A stretch of 64,000 nt of DNA from Pseudomonas sp. R-28-1W-6 (GCF_009799925.1 NZ_WELK01000002.1:186001-250000); one strand, 5' to 3'. Counted from the stretch's first letter, positions 47,162 to 59,881 are shown. The notes: a model not told the origin generated them from the sequence alone. Numbers and translations: made by a program.

Positions 47162-48190
47162 TCAGCGCACCGGCGGTGCGTACTGCATACCACCCTTGTT
47201 CCACAGGGCATTGAGACCGCGCTCGATCTTCAGCTCGCTGCCGGCACCGACGTTGCGATCGAAGACTTCCGCGTAGTTGCCCACTTGCTTGACGATCTGT
47301 ACGGCCCAGTCCTTCGGCAGCTTCAGGTCCTTGCCGAAGTCACCCTCGGCCCCCAGCAGGCGGGCAACGTCGGGGTTCTTGGTGGTCTTGGCGGTTTCCT
47401 CGACGTTGGCCGAAGTCACGCCCAGTTCCTCGGCGTTGAGCTGGGCGAACAGGGTCCAGCGCACGATGTCGAACCACTCCTCGTCACCCTGACGCACGGC
47501 CGGGCCGAGCGGCTCCTTGGAGATCACTTCCGGCAGCACCACGTATTCGTCCGGCGCGGCCAGCTTGATGCGCTGGGCATACAGCTGGGACTGGTCGGAG
47601 GTGAGTACGTCGCAACGGCCGGACTCCAGCGACTTGGCGCTTTCGTCGGAGGTGTCGTAGGTGATCGGGGTGTACTTCAGGCCATTGGCGCGGAAGTAGT
47701 CGGCGAGGTTCAGCTCGGTGGTGGTACCGGCCTGGATGCACACGGTGGCGCCGTCCAGTTCCTTGGCGCTGGAAACGCCGAGCTTCTTGTTCACCAGGAA
47801 GCCCTGGCCGTCGTAGTAGGTCACGCCGGTGAAGTTCAGGCCCATGGCCGCATCGCGCGAACTGGTCCAGGTGCTGTTGCGCGAGAGGATGTCCACTTCG
47901 CCGGACTGCAGCGCGGTGAAGCGCTCCTTGGCGGTCAGCGGGCTGAATTTCACTTTGGAGGCATCGCCGAACACGGCGGCCGCTACGGCACGGCAGACGT
48001 CCACGTCGATACCCAGGTAGTTGCCCTTGGCGTCGGCATAGGAGAAACCCGGCAAGCCATCGCTGATACCGCACTGCACGAAGCCTTTCTTCTTCACCGC
48101 ATCCAGGGTGGCGCCGGCTTGCGCGAAACCGCTCACGCCGAGTACCGCAGCCGTGGTCAAAATTGCCAGGGTGGATTTCACCATCTTCAT
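47162..48190 (-). CDS. aapJ: General L-amino acid ABC transporter, periplasmic binding protein AapJ
   Basis: The 342 aa protein has a signal peptide (residues 1-26, ending SGFAQAG) and the family 3 solute-binding fold with LDAVKKKGFVQCGISDGLPGFS and YLGIDVDVCRAVAAAVFGDA. It captures a broad range of L-amino acids in the periplasm and delivers them to AapQM. It is the first gene of the operon. A sigma-54-type promoter lies about 240 bases upstream. The family, including the C-terminal KIERGLNALWNKGGMQYAPP, is clear. Confidence 0.95.
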   Translation of the reverse strand: MKMVKSTLAILTTAAVLGVSGFAQAGATLDAVKKKGFVQCGISDGLPGFSYADAKGNYLGIDVDVCRAVAAAVFGDASKVKFSPLTAKERFTALQSGEVDILSRNSTWTSSRDAAMGLNFTGVTYYDGQGFLVNKKLGVSSAKELDGATVCIQAGTTTELNLADYFRANGLKYTPITYDTSDESAKSLESGRCDVLTSDQSQLYAQRIKLAAPDEYVVLPEVISKEPLGPAVRQGDEEWFDIVRWTLFAQLNAEELGVTSANVEETAKTTKNPDVARLLGAEGDFGKDLKLPKDWAVQIVKQVGNYAEVFDRNVGAGSELKIERGLNALWNKGGMQYAPPVR

Positions 48191-49241
<1,051 letters not shown>

Positions 49242-49265
49242 ACCACTGAGCCCACTGCACAGGGA

Positions 49266-51173
49266 ATGACCATGAGCGCTGCCCCCATCATCCGTAGCCT
49301 GGCCGACATCGAACTGATCGAGCAGACCCCGCTGAGCGAGCGCGACCTGCCGGCCAGCACCTATGAGCTGATCCGCCGCAGCGCCGCCGCCCACCCCCAG
49401 GCCCCGGCGCTGAGCTTCATCCTCCAGGGCAGCGCCGACGAGCAGCCCTACCGCCTGACCTACAGCGAGCTGCTGGGCAAGATCACCCAGACCGCCAACG
49501 CCTTCCACCGCCTCGGGCTCGGCGCGGGCAAGGCGGTGTCCTTCCTGCTGCCCAACCTGCCACAGACCCACTTCACCATCTGGGGTGGCGAGACGGCCGG
49601 CATCGTCAATGCGATCAACCCGCTGCTCGAACCCGAGCACATCGCCGAGCTGATCCACGCCGCCGACTCGGAAATCCTGGTGACCCTGGCGCCCTTCCCC
49701 GGCACCGACCTGTGGGCCAAGGTCGAGGCCCTGCGCGGCCACTTGCCGGAACTCAAGGCGGTGCTCTGCGTGGACATGGCCAACCTGCTGCCCGAGCCGC
49801 AGCGCAGTGCCGTCAAGGCCCAGCGCGGGCCGCTGCCGGCCGGCGTGCTGGACTTCGACGAGCTGATCGCCAGTTGCCCGGCCGACCACCTGGAAAGCCC
49901 CCGGCAGATCCAGCCCGACGACACCGCCAGCTACTTCCACACCGGCGGCACCACCGGCACGCCGAAACTGGCGCCGCACAGCCACCGCAACGAGGTGGCG
50001 ATGGCCTACAGCATGGCCATGGTCACCCGCTTCGGCCCCGGCGACGTGGCGCTGTGCGGGCTGCCGCTGTTCCATGTCAACGGCGTCATCGTCACCGGCC
50101 TGACCGCCTTCATCAGCGGCGCCGAGGTCTTCCTGGCCACGCCGCAGGGTTACCGCAACAGCGCGCTGATGCAGGACTTCTGGAGCATCATCGAGCGCCA
50201 CAAGGTCAGCTTCTTCAGCGGCGTGCCGACCATCTACGCCGGCCTGCTGCAGGTGCCCAGCGCGGGCCGCGACCTGTCCAGCCTGCGTTATGCGCTGTGC
50301 GGCGCGGCGCCGATGCCGGTGGAGCTGATCCGCCAGTTCGAGGCCAAGACCGGGCTGACCCTGCTCGAAGGCTACGGCCTCACCGAAGGCACCTGCGGCA
50401 GCTGCGCCAACCCCATCGGCGGCGAGCGCCGGCCCGGCTCCATCGGCCTGCGCATGCCCTACTGCGAGGTGGCGATCAAGGTGCTCGACGAGCAGGGCAA
50501 CTACCTGCGCGAGGCCGCGCAGAACGAGATCGGCAACCTGTGCATCCGTGGTGCCACCGTGTTCAAGGGCTACCTGCAGGCCAGCAAGAATGCCGGCATC
50601 TGGGTCGACGGCAACTGGTTCAACACCGGCGACCTCGGCCGCCTGGACGCCGACGGCTATGTCTGGCTGACCGGGCGCAGCAAGGACCTGATCATCCGCG
50701 GCGGGCACAACATCGACCCGCAGATGATCGAGGAAGCCCTGCACAAGCACCCGGCCGTGGCCCTGGCCGCGGCGGTCGGCAAGCCGGATGCCAAAGCCGG
50801 CGAGCTGCCGGTGGTGTACATCCAGCTCAAGCCCGGGCAGCACGCCAGCGAAAGCGAACTGCTCGCGCACGCCGCCGCGCACATCCCGGAACGCGCGGCG
50901 GTGCCCAAGGATGTGTGGATCATCGACGCCATTCCGCTCACCCCGGTCGGCAAGACCTTCAAGCCGGCCCTGCGCTTCGATGCCATTCGTCGGGTCTACC
51001 AGGCCGCCCTGGCCGACCTAGACGGCGCCCTGCGGGTCGAAGTGCTCAGCGATGATCGCCTCGGCCAGCTCGCCCATATCCACGGCGCCGGGCTCGATGC
51101 CGCGCGGCAAGAGGCCATCGCCCGGCGCCTGTCCGGCTTTGCCGTGCGCTACCAGCTGCACGACGAGGCCTGA
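49266..51173 (+). CDS. Acyl-CoA synthetase (AMP-forming)
   Basis: The 635 aa ANL-superfamily enzyme has the P-loop motif YFHTGGTTGTPKLAPHSH (about residues 220-237), the motif GYGLTEG, the hinge region GRSKDLIIRGGHNIDP and the C-terminal catalytic Lys region VGKTFKPAL. It activates a carboxylic acid to an acyl-AMP and then an acyl-CoA. The substrate is unclear; TTGTPK followed by APHSH is unlike the housekeeping FadD. It could act on acids released by the adjacent EstB-like esterase, which is speculation. About 60 residues follow the usual end of the fold. Confidence 0.9.
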   Translation: MTMSAAPIIRSLADIELIEQTPLSERDLPASTYELIRRSAAAHPQAPALSFILQGSADEQPYRLTYSELLGKITQTANAFHRLGLGAGKAVSFLLPNLPQTHFTIWGGETAGIVNAINPLLEPEHIAELIHAADSEILVTLAPFPGTDLWAKVEALRGHLPELKAVLCVDMANLLPEPQRSAVKAQRGPLPAGVLDFDELIASCPADHLESPRQIQPDDTASYFHTGGTTGTPKLAPHSHRNEVAMAYSMAMVTRFGPGDVALCGLPLFHVNGVIVTGLTAFISGAEVFLATPQGYRNSALMQDFWSIIERHKVSFFSGVPTIYAGLLQVPSAGRDLSSLRYALCGAAPMPVELIRQFEAKTGLTLLEGYGLTEGTCGSCANPIGGERRPGSIGLRMPYCEVAIKVLDEQGNYLREAAQNEIGNLCIRGATVFKGYLQASKNAGIWVDGNWFNTGDLGRLDADGYVWLTGRSKDLIIRGGHNIDPQMIEEALHKHPAVALAAAVGKPDAKAGELPVVYIQLKPGQHASESELLAHAAAHIPERAAVPKDVWIIDAIPLTPVGKTFKPALRFDAIRRVYQAALADLDGALRVEVLSDDRLGQLAHIHGAGLDAARQEAIARRLSGFAVRYQLHDEA

Positions 51174-51362
51174 ACGGGCCGCAAGCCCCGGGCCTGACGC
51201 CTGCCCGTCAGCCGCACAACCGCTGGTCGCCAACTCGGCCCGGCGGGATTGTGTCTGGCGCGGCGCAGTCATATGTTCGACGCTGGTGTTCGTATAAACG
51301 ATAGGAAGCGTTGGCGATGCCCAGACCAATTTCCGCAGCGCTTGGACGCTAGCAGGCCGGTT

Positions 51363-52301
51363 ATGAAGACCGCGCGCTGGCAGCCCGACCTGCTGCAACT
51401 CCGACAGGTGCGATTGTTCCAGAACGTCGCCGCCAGTGGCCTCGAACAGCTGCTGCGGGATTTTCGCGCCTGCGAGCTGGAGGCCGGCGAGATCCTGCTC
51501 TCGCCGTTCAACCGCAACCAGTACCTGTACCTGCTGCTCGAAGGCGAGCTGAAGGTCTACCTCGGCTCCCTCGACAATCAGGCGGTGAGCACCCTGAGCG
51601 CCGGGGAATGCGCCGGGGAAATCAGCTTCATCGACAACGACCACCCCTCCGCCTATGTGGTGGCCACGGTCCCGTCTCTGGCCCTGCGCCTGCACCGCGA
51701 AGCGCTGGTCAACCTGTTCCAGCAGTCGCCGCAACTGATGCAGAACCTGCTGGAGCTGCTCTGCGAGCGGGTGCGCCAGGGCAACCGGATCATCCTCGAC
51801 AGCGAACAGAACGCCAACATCGACACCCTCACCGGCTGCTTCAACCGGCGCTGGCTGGAGCATGTCTACGAGCGCGAGAGCACCCGCTGCGCCTTCAACG
51901 GCCAGCCCATGGGCATGCTCATGCTCGATGTCGACCACTTCAAGGCCTACAACGACCAGCACGGCCACCTGGCCGGCGACTACGCGCTGTGCCTGGTGGC
52001 CCACACCCTGCGCAACCAGCTGCGTCCGAAGGACAGCATGGTCCGCTACGGCGGCGAGGAATTCGTCATCCTGCTGCCGGAAATCGACCTGGAGGAGGCC
52101 CGCAGCATCGGCGAGCGCCTGCGCCAGAGCCTGCAGCAGATCGACTCCTTCTACTCGCCGGTCGGCATCCTGCCCGGGGTCACCGTATCCATCGGCCTGG
52201 CCCCGATGCGCCCGAAGGACAGCCTGGAGAGCCTGATCGCGCGGGCCGACAGCGCGCTGTACCAGGCCAAGCTGCAGGGCCGCAACTGCCTCTGCGGCTG
52301 A
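51363..52301 (+). CDS. Diguanylate cyclase with N-terminal cyclic-nucleotide-binding-like domain
   Basis: The 312 aa cytoplasmic protein has a CAP/cNMP-binding-like beta roll (about residues 15-130) and a C-terminal GGDEF domain (about 150-312). The active-site motif is GGEEF (230-234), so synthesis of cyclic-di-GMP is expected, and an inhibitory I-site RPKD lies five residues before it (221-224). In the cNMP pocket the expected phosphate-binding Arg is not present (GEISFIDNDHPSA), so the sensed ligand may not be cAMP. The start is the ATG at 51363. It appears monocistronic. Confidence 0.9.
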   Translation: MKTARWQPDLLQLRQVRLFQNVAASGLEQLLRDFRACELEAGEILLSPFNRNQYLYLLLEGELKVYLGSLDNQAVSTLSAGECAGEISFIDNDHPSAYVVATVPSLALRLHREALVNLFQQSPQLMQNLLELLCERVRQGNRIILDSEQNANIDTLTGCFNRRWLEHVYERESTRCAFNGQPMGMLMLDVDHFKAYNDQHGHLAGDYALCLVAHTLRNQLRPKDSMVRYGGEEFVILLPEIDLEEARSIGERLRQSLQQIDSFYSPVGILPGVTVSIGLAPMRPKDSLESLIARADSALYQAKLQGRNCLCG

Positions 52302-52511
52302 ACAGTGCGCAGGCAGCGGCTGCACCAGGCCGATGGCGCGGGGCCTGGTGCTCGCCGTCCTCATGAACCAACGCTCACTGCGGCGTCTGCGCTCCAGGCT
52401 TCTCGCCTCGACCAGGCTCGCTCGCCGCCATTCGCACTATCAACCCGCTCGAAGTCCTCACTCGCTCTGTTAGAGTTCGATTGATAACAATAACGCCCGG
52501 ATGGCCCCTCT

Positions 52512-53672
52512 ATGCGCAAGCTCCCCCTCGCTCTGCTCGCTGTCGCCGTGATCGGTGTCGGTGTGTTCTTCAGCCTGCCCAGCCTGCTCGACCGCAAGAT
52601 GAACAGCGTGGCCACACCCGCGCCCTACCCGGCCAGCGAACCGGCCACCCAGCTGCATCAGAGCCTGTTCGTCGCCGACCTGCATGACGATGCCCTGCTC
52701 TGGCAGCGCGATATCCTGGAACGCCACAGCTATGGCCACGCCGACCTGCCGCGCCTGCTCGAAGGGCACGTCGGCCTGCAGGTATTCGCCACCGTGACCA
52801 AGACCCCACGCGGCCTCAACTACCAGAGCAACGGCAGCGACAGCGACAACATCACCCTGCTGGCCATGGCCCAGCGCTGGCCGCGGGCGACCTGGAGCAG
52901 CCTGCTCGAACGCGCCCTCTACCAGGGCCAGAAGCTGCAGCAGGCGGCCGCCGACAGCCAGGGCCGGCTGCTGCTGATCCGCAGCCGCGGCGACCTGCAG
53001 GCCTTCCTCGAAACCTGGAAGCAAGACCCGCAGCACCTCGCCGCCCTGCTCGCCACCGAAGGCCTGCACCCGCTGGAAGGCAAGCTGGAGAACGTCGACC
53101 GCCTGTATGACGCCGGCTTTCGCATCGCCGGCCTGACCCACTTCTTCGACAACGAGGTCGGCGGCTCGGCCCACGGCCTGGAAAAAGGCGGCCTGACCCC
53201 GTTCGGCCGCCAGGTGATCGCCCGCCTGGAGCAGAAGAGCATGCTGGTCGACCTGGCCCACGCTTCCCAGCCGCTGATCGACGACGTGCTGGCCATCGCC
53301 AAGCGCCCGGTACTGGTCTCCCACACCGGGGTTGCCGGCACCTGCAAGGGCCCGCGCAATCTCAGTGACGAGCACCTGCAGCGCATCGCCGCCAACGGCG
53401 GGCTGATCGGCATCGGCTACTGGGATGCCGCCGTCTGCGAAACCTCGGTTGGAGCCATTGTCCGCGCCATCCGCTATACCGCCGACAAGGTCGGGGTCGA
53501 GCATGTCGCCCTGGGCTCGGACTTCGACGGCACGGTGCACACGCCGTTCGACACCACCGGCCTGGCGCAGATCACCGAAGGCCTGCTGCGCGCCGGCTTC
53601 AGCCAGGCCGACATCGCCCGGATCATGGGCGGCAACGTGCAGCGCCTGCTGCTCGCGAACCTGCCGGAATAA
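52512..53672 (+). CDS. Membrane-anchored dipeptidase (M19 family)
   Basis: The 386 aa protein has an N-terminal signal anchor ([21 protein letters not shown]) and the zinc dipeptidase fold: [11 protein letters not shown] with metal ligands near residue 57, [35 protein letters not shown] and [10 protein letters not shown]. Family members cleave dipeptides, including some D-amino-acid forms, in the periplasm. It is monocistronic, with its own terminator at 53691-53724. The 210 bp upstream contains the promoter but no clear regulatory motif. Confidence 0.91.
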   Translation: MRKLPLALLAVAVIGVGVFFSLPSLLDRKMNSVATPAPYPASEPATQLHQSLFVADLHDDALLWQRDILERHSYGHADLPRLLEGHVGLQVFATVTKTPRGLNYQSNGSDSDNITLLAMAQRWPRATWSSLLERALYQGQKLQQAAADSQGRLLLIRSRGDLQAFLETWKQDPQHLAALLATEGLHPLEGKLENVDRLYDAGFRIAGLTHFFDNEVGGSAHGLEKGGLTPFGRQVIARLEQKSMLVDLAHASQPLIDDVLAIAKRPVLVSHTGVAGTCKGPRNLSDEHLQRIAANGGLIGIGYWDAAVCETSVGAIVRAIRYTADKVGVEHVALGSDFDGTVHTPFDTTGLAQITEGLLRAGFSQADIARIMGGNVQRLLLANLPE

Positions 53673-53690
53673 CCCGCCATCCCCGCCAGG

Positions 53691-53724
53691 AAGCCCCCGC
53701 GGCACTTCGCCACGGGGGCTTCTT
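53691..53724 (+). terminator. Rho-independent terminator after the M19 dipeptidase gene
   Basis: The stem AAGCCCCCG / CGGGGGCTT encloses a smaller internal hairpin and is followed by CTTGCTTT. It lies just before the rhlB start. Confidence 0.82.
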
Positions 53725-53764
53725 GCTTTACACTGGCCCCCGTTCACTCCTTAACCAATACGAG

Positions 53765-55216
<1,452 letters not shown>

Positions 55217-55228
55217 TCGACAGCCCGT

Positions 55229-55256
55229 AAAAAAGCCCGCATCAAGCGGGCTTTTT
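55229..55256. terminator. Bidirectional terminator between rhlB and the RHH gene
   Basis: The stem AAGCCCGC / GCGGGCTT with loop ATCAA has AAAA on the left and TTTTT on the right. The two genes converge on it. Confidence 0.9.
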
Positions 55257-55564
55257 CATGGCTGGCGGTTCTGTACCAGGCTGAGCACCTCGGCGCTGTG
55301 CTGCGGCCGCTGCGCCAGGTAGCGGGTGCAGCTGACGCGCAGGAACGAGGCGAAATTGACCACTTCGCCGCGGTACTCCATGACCTCGTCATACAGCTTG
55401 CTGATCAGCTGGTTGGTGCTCATGCCGTCGACCTCGGCGATCTCGCGCAGCAGCTCCCAGAACTGGTTTTCCAGACGCAGGGTGGTGACCACCCCGCGAA
55501 TGCGCAGGGAACGCGAGCGCGACTCGTAGAGGATCGGGTCGGCCTTTACATAGAGTTCGCACAT
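55256..55564 (-). CDS. Ribbon-helix-helix domain protein
   Basis: The 102 aa protein begins MCELYVKADPILYESRSRSL and contains RGVVTTLRLENQFWELLREIAEVDGMSTNQLISKLYDE, a ribbon-helix-helix pattern of the RHH_4 kind found in small DNA-binding proteins. The target is unknown. AAGAGGGAAA precedes the ATG at 55564. It lies 16 bases downstream of the DJ-1 family gene and is probably co-transcribed with it. Confidence 0.85.
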   Translation of the reverse strand: MCELYVKADPILYESRSRSLRIRGVVTTLRLENQFWELLREIAEVDGMSTNQLISKLYDEVMEYRGEVVNFASFLRVSCTRYLAQRPQHSAEVLSLVQNRQP

Positions 55565-55580
55565 CGCGCTTTCCCTCTTA

Positions 55581-56147
55581 TCAGCCAAGAACCTTGAGAA
55601 ACGCCGCCAGCCAGGCCGGATGGGCCGGCCAGGCAGGCGCGGTGACCAGGTTGCCGTCGACATGCACGCCGTCCATCGGCACTTCCACATACTCGCCGCC
55701 GGCCAGGCGCACCTCCGGCGCGCAGGCCGGGTAGGCGCTGCACGAACGGCCCTTGAGCACGCCGGCGGCAGCCAGCAGCTGGGCACCGTGACAGACCGCG
55801 GCAATCGGCTTGCTGGCGGCGGCGAAGGCCTGCACCAGGGCGATCACCTGCGGGTTCAGGCGCAGGTACTCGGGCGCGCGGCCACCGGGGATCACCAGGG
55901 CATGGTAAGCCTCGACGCGCACCTGGTCGAAGCCGAAGTTGAGGGCGAAGTTGTGCCCCGGCTTTTCGCTGTAGGTCTGGTCGCCCTCGAAGTCATGGAT
56001 GGCGGTGCGCACGCTGTCGCCGGCCTGCTTGCCGGGGCACACCGCATGCACGCTATGGCCGACCATCTGCAGGGCCTGGAACGGCACCATGGTCTCGTAG
56101 TCTTCGACGTAATCGCCGACCAGCATAAGGATGTTCTTGGCAGTCAT
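55581..56147 (-). CDS. DJ-1/PfpI family protein
   Basis: The 188 aa protein has the nucleophile Cys119 in [10 protein letters not shown] with Glu15 (GDYVEDYE) completing the conserved pair. It belongs to the DJ-1/PfpI superfamily, which includes glyoxalase III and protein-deglycase-type members; the exact reaction cannot be assigned. The start is the ATG at 56147 after GGAGG; a longer frame runs into the terminator of thrC. It is followed by the RHH gene. Confidence 0.89.
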   Translation of the reverse strand: MTAKNILMLVGDYVEDYETMVPFQALQMVGHSVHAVCPGKQAGDSVRTAIHDFEGDQTYSEKPGHNFALNFGFDQVRVEAYHALVIPGGRAPEYLRLNPQVIALVQAFAAASKPIAAVCHGAQLLAAAGVLKGRSCSAYPACAPEVRLAGGEYVEVPMDGVHVDGNLVTAPAWPAHPAWLAAFLKVLG

Positions 56148-56272
56148 GGCAGGGCCTCCGCTTCGGTTGAGTTGACCCTTGCAGTCTGCGCCTGGAGCGG
56201 CCGCGCCGGGTAACAGCGGGGTACTACAGGCGAAGCTTTTGTGGGAGAGGTTGGCGCTTGGACAGCGCAACA

Positions 56273-56306
56273 TGAAAAAGCCCCGCACTGGGCGGGGCTT
56301 TTTTAT
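56273..56306 (-). terminator. Rho-independent terminator after thrC
   Basis: On the minus strand the stem AAGCCCCGC / GCGGGGCTT (56278-56301) is followed by TTTTCATG. It ends the hom-thrC unit. Confidence 0.88.
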
Positions 56307-56320
56307 CTGCAGCAGCGACC

Positions 56321-57730
56321 TTACAGCGGCTTGCCGCGGTTGCCGTGGGCAGCGACGAACTGCTGCACGGTCTTCAGGTCGTTGGCCAGCACGGTGCAGC
56401 GCTCGTCGCGCTGGAACAGGTCGGCCAGGTGCGGCGGCAGGGCCGGAGCCTGGCCGATGCCGGCCTTCTCCACCGCTTCCGGGAACTTGACCGGATGCGC
56501 GGTGCCCAGGGTCACCATGGGGATGGCCAGACTGCGGCGGCATTCGCGGGCCGCGCGCACGCCGATGGCGGTGTGCGGATCGAGCAGCTCGCCGCACTCA
56601 CGGTACACCTCGGCGATGGTCTCGCAGGTTTCCTCGTCGTTCACCGCCAGCGAGTCGAACAGGCGCCGGGCCTCGGTCCAGCGATCTTCCTCGACGCTGA
56701 AGCCGCCGCCCTGCTTAAAGCGGTCCATCAGCCCGGCGATGGCCGCGCCGTTGCGCCCGTGCAGGTCGAACAGCAGGCGCTCGAAGTTCGACGAAACCAT
56801 GATGTCCATGGACGGCGACAGGGTCGGGTGCAGGGTGTCCTTCACATACTGGTTGCCGCTCATGAAGCGGTGCAGGATGTCGTTGCGGTTGGTGGCGACG
56901 ATCAGCTGGCTGATCGGCAGGCCCATGTTGCGCGCCAGGTAGCCGGCGAAGATGTCGCCGAAGTTGCCGGTCGGCACCGAGAACGCCACGGAACGGGCCG
57001 GCCCGCCGAGCTGCAGGGCGGCGTGGAAGTAGTAGACGATCTGGGCCATGATCCGCGCCCAGTTGATCGAGTTGACCGCGACCAGGCGGGTGCCCTTGAG
57101 GAAGCTCTGGTCGGCGAAGCTGGCCTTGACCATTTCCTGGCAGTCGTCGAAGTTGCCTTCGATGGCGATGTTGTGGATGTTGTCGCCGAAGATGGTGGTC
57201 ATCTGCCGGCGCTGCACCTCGGACACGCGGTTGTGCGGGTGCATGATGAAGATGTCGACGTTATCGCAAGCCTTGCAGCCCTCGATCGCCGCCGAGCCGG
57301 TGTCGCCGCTGGTGGCGCCCATGATCACCACGCGCTCGTTGCGCTTGGCCAGCACGTAGTCGAGCAGGCGGCCGAGCAGCTGCAGGGCGAAGTCCTTGAA
57401 CGCCAGGGTCGGGCCGTGGAACAGCTCCAGCACCCACTCGTTGCCGTTCAGCTGGCGCAGCGGCGCCACGGCGTTATGAGCGAAAACCCCATAGGTGTCT
57501 TCGAGGATCCGCTTGAAGTCGGCGTCCGGAATGCTGCCGGCGACGAACGGGCGCATCACCCGGAAGGCCAGCTCGTAATACGGCAGGCCGGCCCAGGAAG
57601 CGATCTCCTCCTGGGTGAAGCGCGGCAGGTTTTCCGGGACGTAGAGGCCGCCATCACTGGCCAGACCAGCCAGCAGCACGTCTTCGAAGTTGAGAACCGG
57701 GGCCTGGCCGCGGGTGCTGATATAACGCAT
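56321..57730 (-). CDS. thrC: Threonine synthase
   Basis: The 469 aa PLP enzyme converts O-phosphohomoserine to threonine. The PLP Lys112 lies in [14 protein letters not shown], and the N-terminus [20 protein letters not shown] is typical of the long (class I) enzymes. It is 12 bases downstream of hom in the same direction, so the last steps of threonine synthesis are co-expressed. The length is standard. Confidence 0.97.
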   Translation of the reverse strand: MRYISTRGQAPVLNFEDVLLAGLASDGGLYVPENLPRFTQEEIASWAGLPYYELAFRVMRPFVAGSIPDADFKRILEDTYGVFAHNAVAPLRQLNGNEWVLELFHGPTLAFKDFALQLLGRLLDYVLAKRNERVVIMGATSGDTGSAAIEGCKACDNVDIFIMHPHNRVSEVQRRQMTTIFGDNIHNIAIEGNFDDCQEMVKASFADQSFLKGTRLVAVNSINWARIMAQIVYYFHAALQLGGPARSVAFSVPTGNFGDIFAGYLARNMGLPISQLIVATNRNDILHRFMSGNQYVKDTLHPTLSPSMDIMVSSNFERLLFDLHGRNGAAIAGLMDRFKQGGGFSVEEDRWTEARRLFDSLAVNDEETCETIAEVYRECGELLDPHTAIGVRAARECRRSLAIPMVTLGTAHPVKFPEAVEKAGIGQAPALPPHLADLFQRDERCTVLANDLKTVQQFVAAHGNRGKPL

Positions 57731-57742
57731 GGTGTTCTTACC

Positions 57743-59047
57743 TCAGACCAGTTGTTCGACGCGGATACGCACCACGCTGCCGACCACGTCGCTCAGCGCT
57801 TCCAGCGCGGCGATGGCGTCGTTGACGCGGGACTCGACCACCCGGTGGGTGACCAGAATCATCGGCACCAGGCCGTCGTGTTCCTCGGCTTCCTTCTGCA
57901 TGATCGATTCGATATTGATGCCGCGCGCCGAGAGGATGCTCGCCACCTGGGCCAGCACGCCCGGATGATCCTTGGCCTGGATGCGCAAGTAGTAGGCGCT
58001 CTCGCACTCCTCGATCGGCAGGATCGGGTGGTCGGACAGCGAGTCCGGCTGGAAGGCCAGGTGCGGCACGCGGTTTTCCGGGTCGCTGGTCATCGCGCGA
58101 ACCACGTCGACCAGGTCGGCGACCACCGAGGAGGCGGTCGGCTCCATGCCGGCGCCGGCGCCGTAGAACAGGGTGCTGCCGGCCGCGTCGCCATTGACCA
58201 TCACCGCGTTCATCACGCCGTTGACGTTGGCGATCAGGCGATCGGCCGGAATCAGCGTTGGGTGCACGCGCAGCTCGAAGCCTGCATCGGTACGCCGCGC
58301 CACGCCGAGGTGCTTGATGCGGTAGCCCAGGGCCTCGGCGTAGTTGACGTCGGCGCTGGTGAGCTGGCTGATGCCCTCGGTGTAGGCCTTGTCGAACTGC
58401 AGCGGGATGCCGAAAGCGATGGAGGCGAGGATGGTCAGCTTGTGCGCGGCATCGATGCCTTCGACGTCGAAGGTCGGGTCGGCTTCGGCGTAGCCGAGGG
58501 CCTGGGCCTCTTGCAGCACGTCGGAGAAGGCCCGGCCTTTCTCGCGCATCTCGGTGAGGATGAAGTTGCCGGTGCCGTTGATGATGCCGGCCAGCCAGTT
58601 GATGCGGTTGCCGGCCAGGCCTTCGCGGATCGCCTTGATCACCGGGATGCCGCCGGCCACGGCCGCTTCGAAGGCGACGATGACGCCCTTCTCGCGGGCC
58701 TTGGCGAAGATTTCGTTGCCGTGCACGGCGATCAGCGCCTTGTTCGCGGTGACCACATGCTTGCCGTTCTCGATGGCCTTGAGCACCAGTTCACGGGCCA
58801 GGGTGTAGCCGCCGATCAGCTCGACCACCACGTCGATCTCGGGGTTGTTGGCCACGTCGAAAATATCGGCGGTGATGTGGGTCGCACCGGTCATGCATTT
58901 CGGGTTGGGGCGACGTGCGGCGATCTGCGCGACTTCGATTCCGCGCCCGGCACGGCGGGCAATCTCCTCGGCGTTGCGTTGAAGCACATTGAAGGTGCCG
59001 CCACCGACGGTACCCAGCCCACAGATGCCTACTTTGACCGGTTTCAC
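57743..59047 (-). CDS. hom: Homoserine dehydrogenase
   Basis: The 434 aa enzyme reduces aspartate semialdehyde to homoserine. It starts at GTG (59047-59045), giving VKPVKVGICGLGTVGGGT, which matches the pseudomonad length; in-frame ATGs further upstream (frame to 59137) add unconserved residues. The N-terminal Rossmann motif GLGTVGGG, the catalytic-region Lys in NKALIAVHG and the C-terminal ACT domain (about residues 350-425, with HPGVLAQVASILSARGINIE) for threonine feedback are present. Confidence 0.97.
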   Translation of the reverse strand: MKPVKVGICGLGTVGGGTFNVLQRNAEEIARRAGRGIEVAQIAARRPNPKCMTGATHITADIFDVANNPEIDVVVELIGGYTLARELVLKAIENGKHVVTANKALIAVHGNEIFAKAREKGVIVAFEAAVAGGIPVIKAIREGLAGNRINWLAGIINGTGNFILTEMREKGRAFSDVLQEAQALGYAEADPTFDVEGIDAAHKLTILASIAFGIPLQFDKAYTEGISQLTSADVNYAEALGYRIKHLGVARRTDAGFELRVHPTLIPADRLIANVNGVMNAVMVNGDAAGSTLFYGAGAGMEPTASSVVADLVDVVRAMTSDPENRVPHLAFQPDSLSDHPILPIEECESAYYLRIQAKDHPGVLAQVASILSARGINIESIMQKEAEEHDGLVPMILVTHRVVESRVNDAIAALEALSDVVGSVVRIRVEQLV

Positions 59048-59155
59048 TCTGTTTTCCCCATCTGCACTGCGTAAAACGGCCGGAGCAAGCCCCGGCCGCA
59101 TAAAAGAGCCGCACATTAGCGGCTCCCTATTAGTCAATCAACTAGCAGGCCCGGA

Positions 59156-59881
59156 TTACTTGGCCTCCAGGGCGATCTTGGCCAGCTCGGGGGCCGGCTT
59201 GTAGCCCGGGATCAGCTGGCCGTTGGCCAGAACGATGGCCGGCGTACCGTTCACGCCGATCATCTGGCCCAGCTCGTACTGCTTGAGCACCGGATTTTCG
59301 CAGCTGGCGGCCGGCAGTTGCTCGCGCATCTTGGCCTTGTTCATGGCCTCCTGGCGGTCCTCGGCACACCACACGCTGACCAGGCTGTTGTAGCCGTGGG
59401 AGCCCGGCCCCTGGCGCGGGAAGGCAACGTAGCGCACTTCGACGCCGCGCCGGTTCAGCTCCGGCACCTCGCTGTGCAGCTTCTGGCAGTAACCGCAGTC
59501 GGTGTCGGTAAACACGGTGATATGGGTTTGCGCCGGCTTGGCCGGGAAGATCACCATCTCGGAACGTGGAATCGCGTTGATCAGCTTGGCGATGCCCTTG
59601 CTCTCGGCCATGGCCGTGAGGTTCACCGCATTGCCGTTGCGGAACTGGTACAGGCTGCCCTGCAGGAGGAACTGGCCGTCGGCGCTAGCGTAGAGCAGGC
59701 GCCCGCCCTTCAGATGCACCTGATACAGGCCGGGCATGGGGCTTTCGGCAATCGCCTCGATCGGCAGATCCGGCTGCAGCTTGCTGAAGGTCTCGCGAAT
59801 GGCCTGGTCGGGATCTGCGGCCTGGGCAACGGCCGCGGCAAGGCCCAGTGCCGCACCGGCGAGAAAGCGGGAAATAAGCAT
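59156..59881 (-). CDS. dsbC: Thiol:disulfide interchange protein DsbC
   Basis: The 241 aa periplasmic disulfide isomerase has a signal peptide (residues 1-21, ending AVAQAA), an N-terminal dimerisation domain and a thioredoxin-like domain with CGYC (Cys129 and Cys132) in TDTDCGYCQKLH. The cis-Pro loop is GVNGTPAIVLANG. It isomerises wrong disulfides and is kept reduced by DsbD. The gene order hom-dsbC-xerD agrees with P. aeruginosa. Confidence 0.96.
   Translation of the reverse strand: MLISRFLAGAALGLAAAVAQAADPDQAIRETFSKLQPDLPIEAIAESPMPGLYQVHLKGGRLLYASADGQFLLQGSLYQFRNGNAVNLTAMAESKGIAKLINAIPRSEMVIFPAKPAQTHITVFTDTDCGYCQKLHSEVPELNRRGVEVRYVAFPRQGPGSHGYNSLVSVWCAEDRQEAMNKAKMREQLPAASCENPVLKQYELGQMIGVNGTPAIVLANGQLIPGYKPAPELAKIALEAK

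Noticed and set aside
52441..52511. Possible Fur box (GATAACAATAACG) before the M19 dipeptidase gene
   Set aside because: Only a partial match to the Fur consensus, without a symmetric second half, so not called.
53723..53764. N-terminal extension of RhlB
   Set aside because: The extra codons lie in or just after the terminator of the preceding gene; the family start [11 protein letters not shown] is at 53765.
56345..59074. A 909-codon open frame on the plus strand
   Set aside because: It is antisense to thrC and hom and is explained by codon bias in high-GC DNA.
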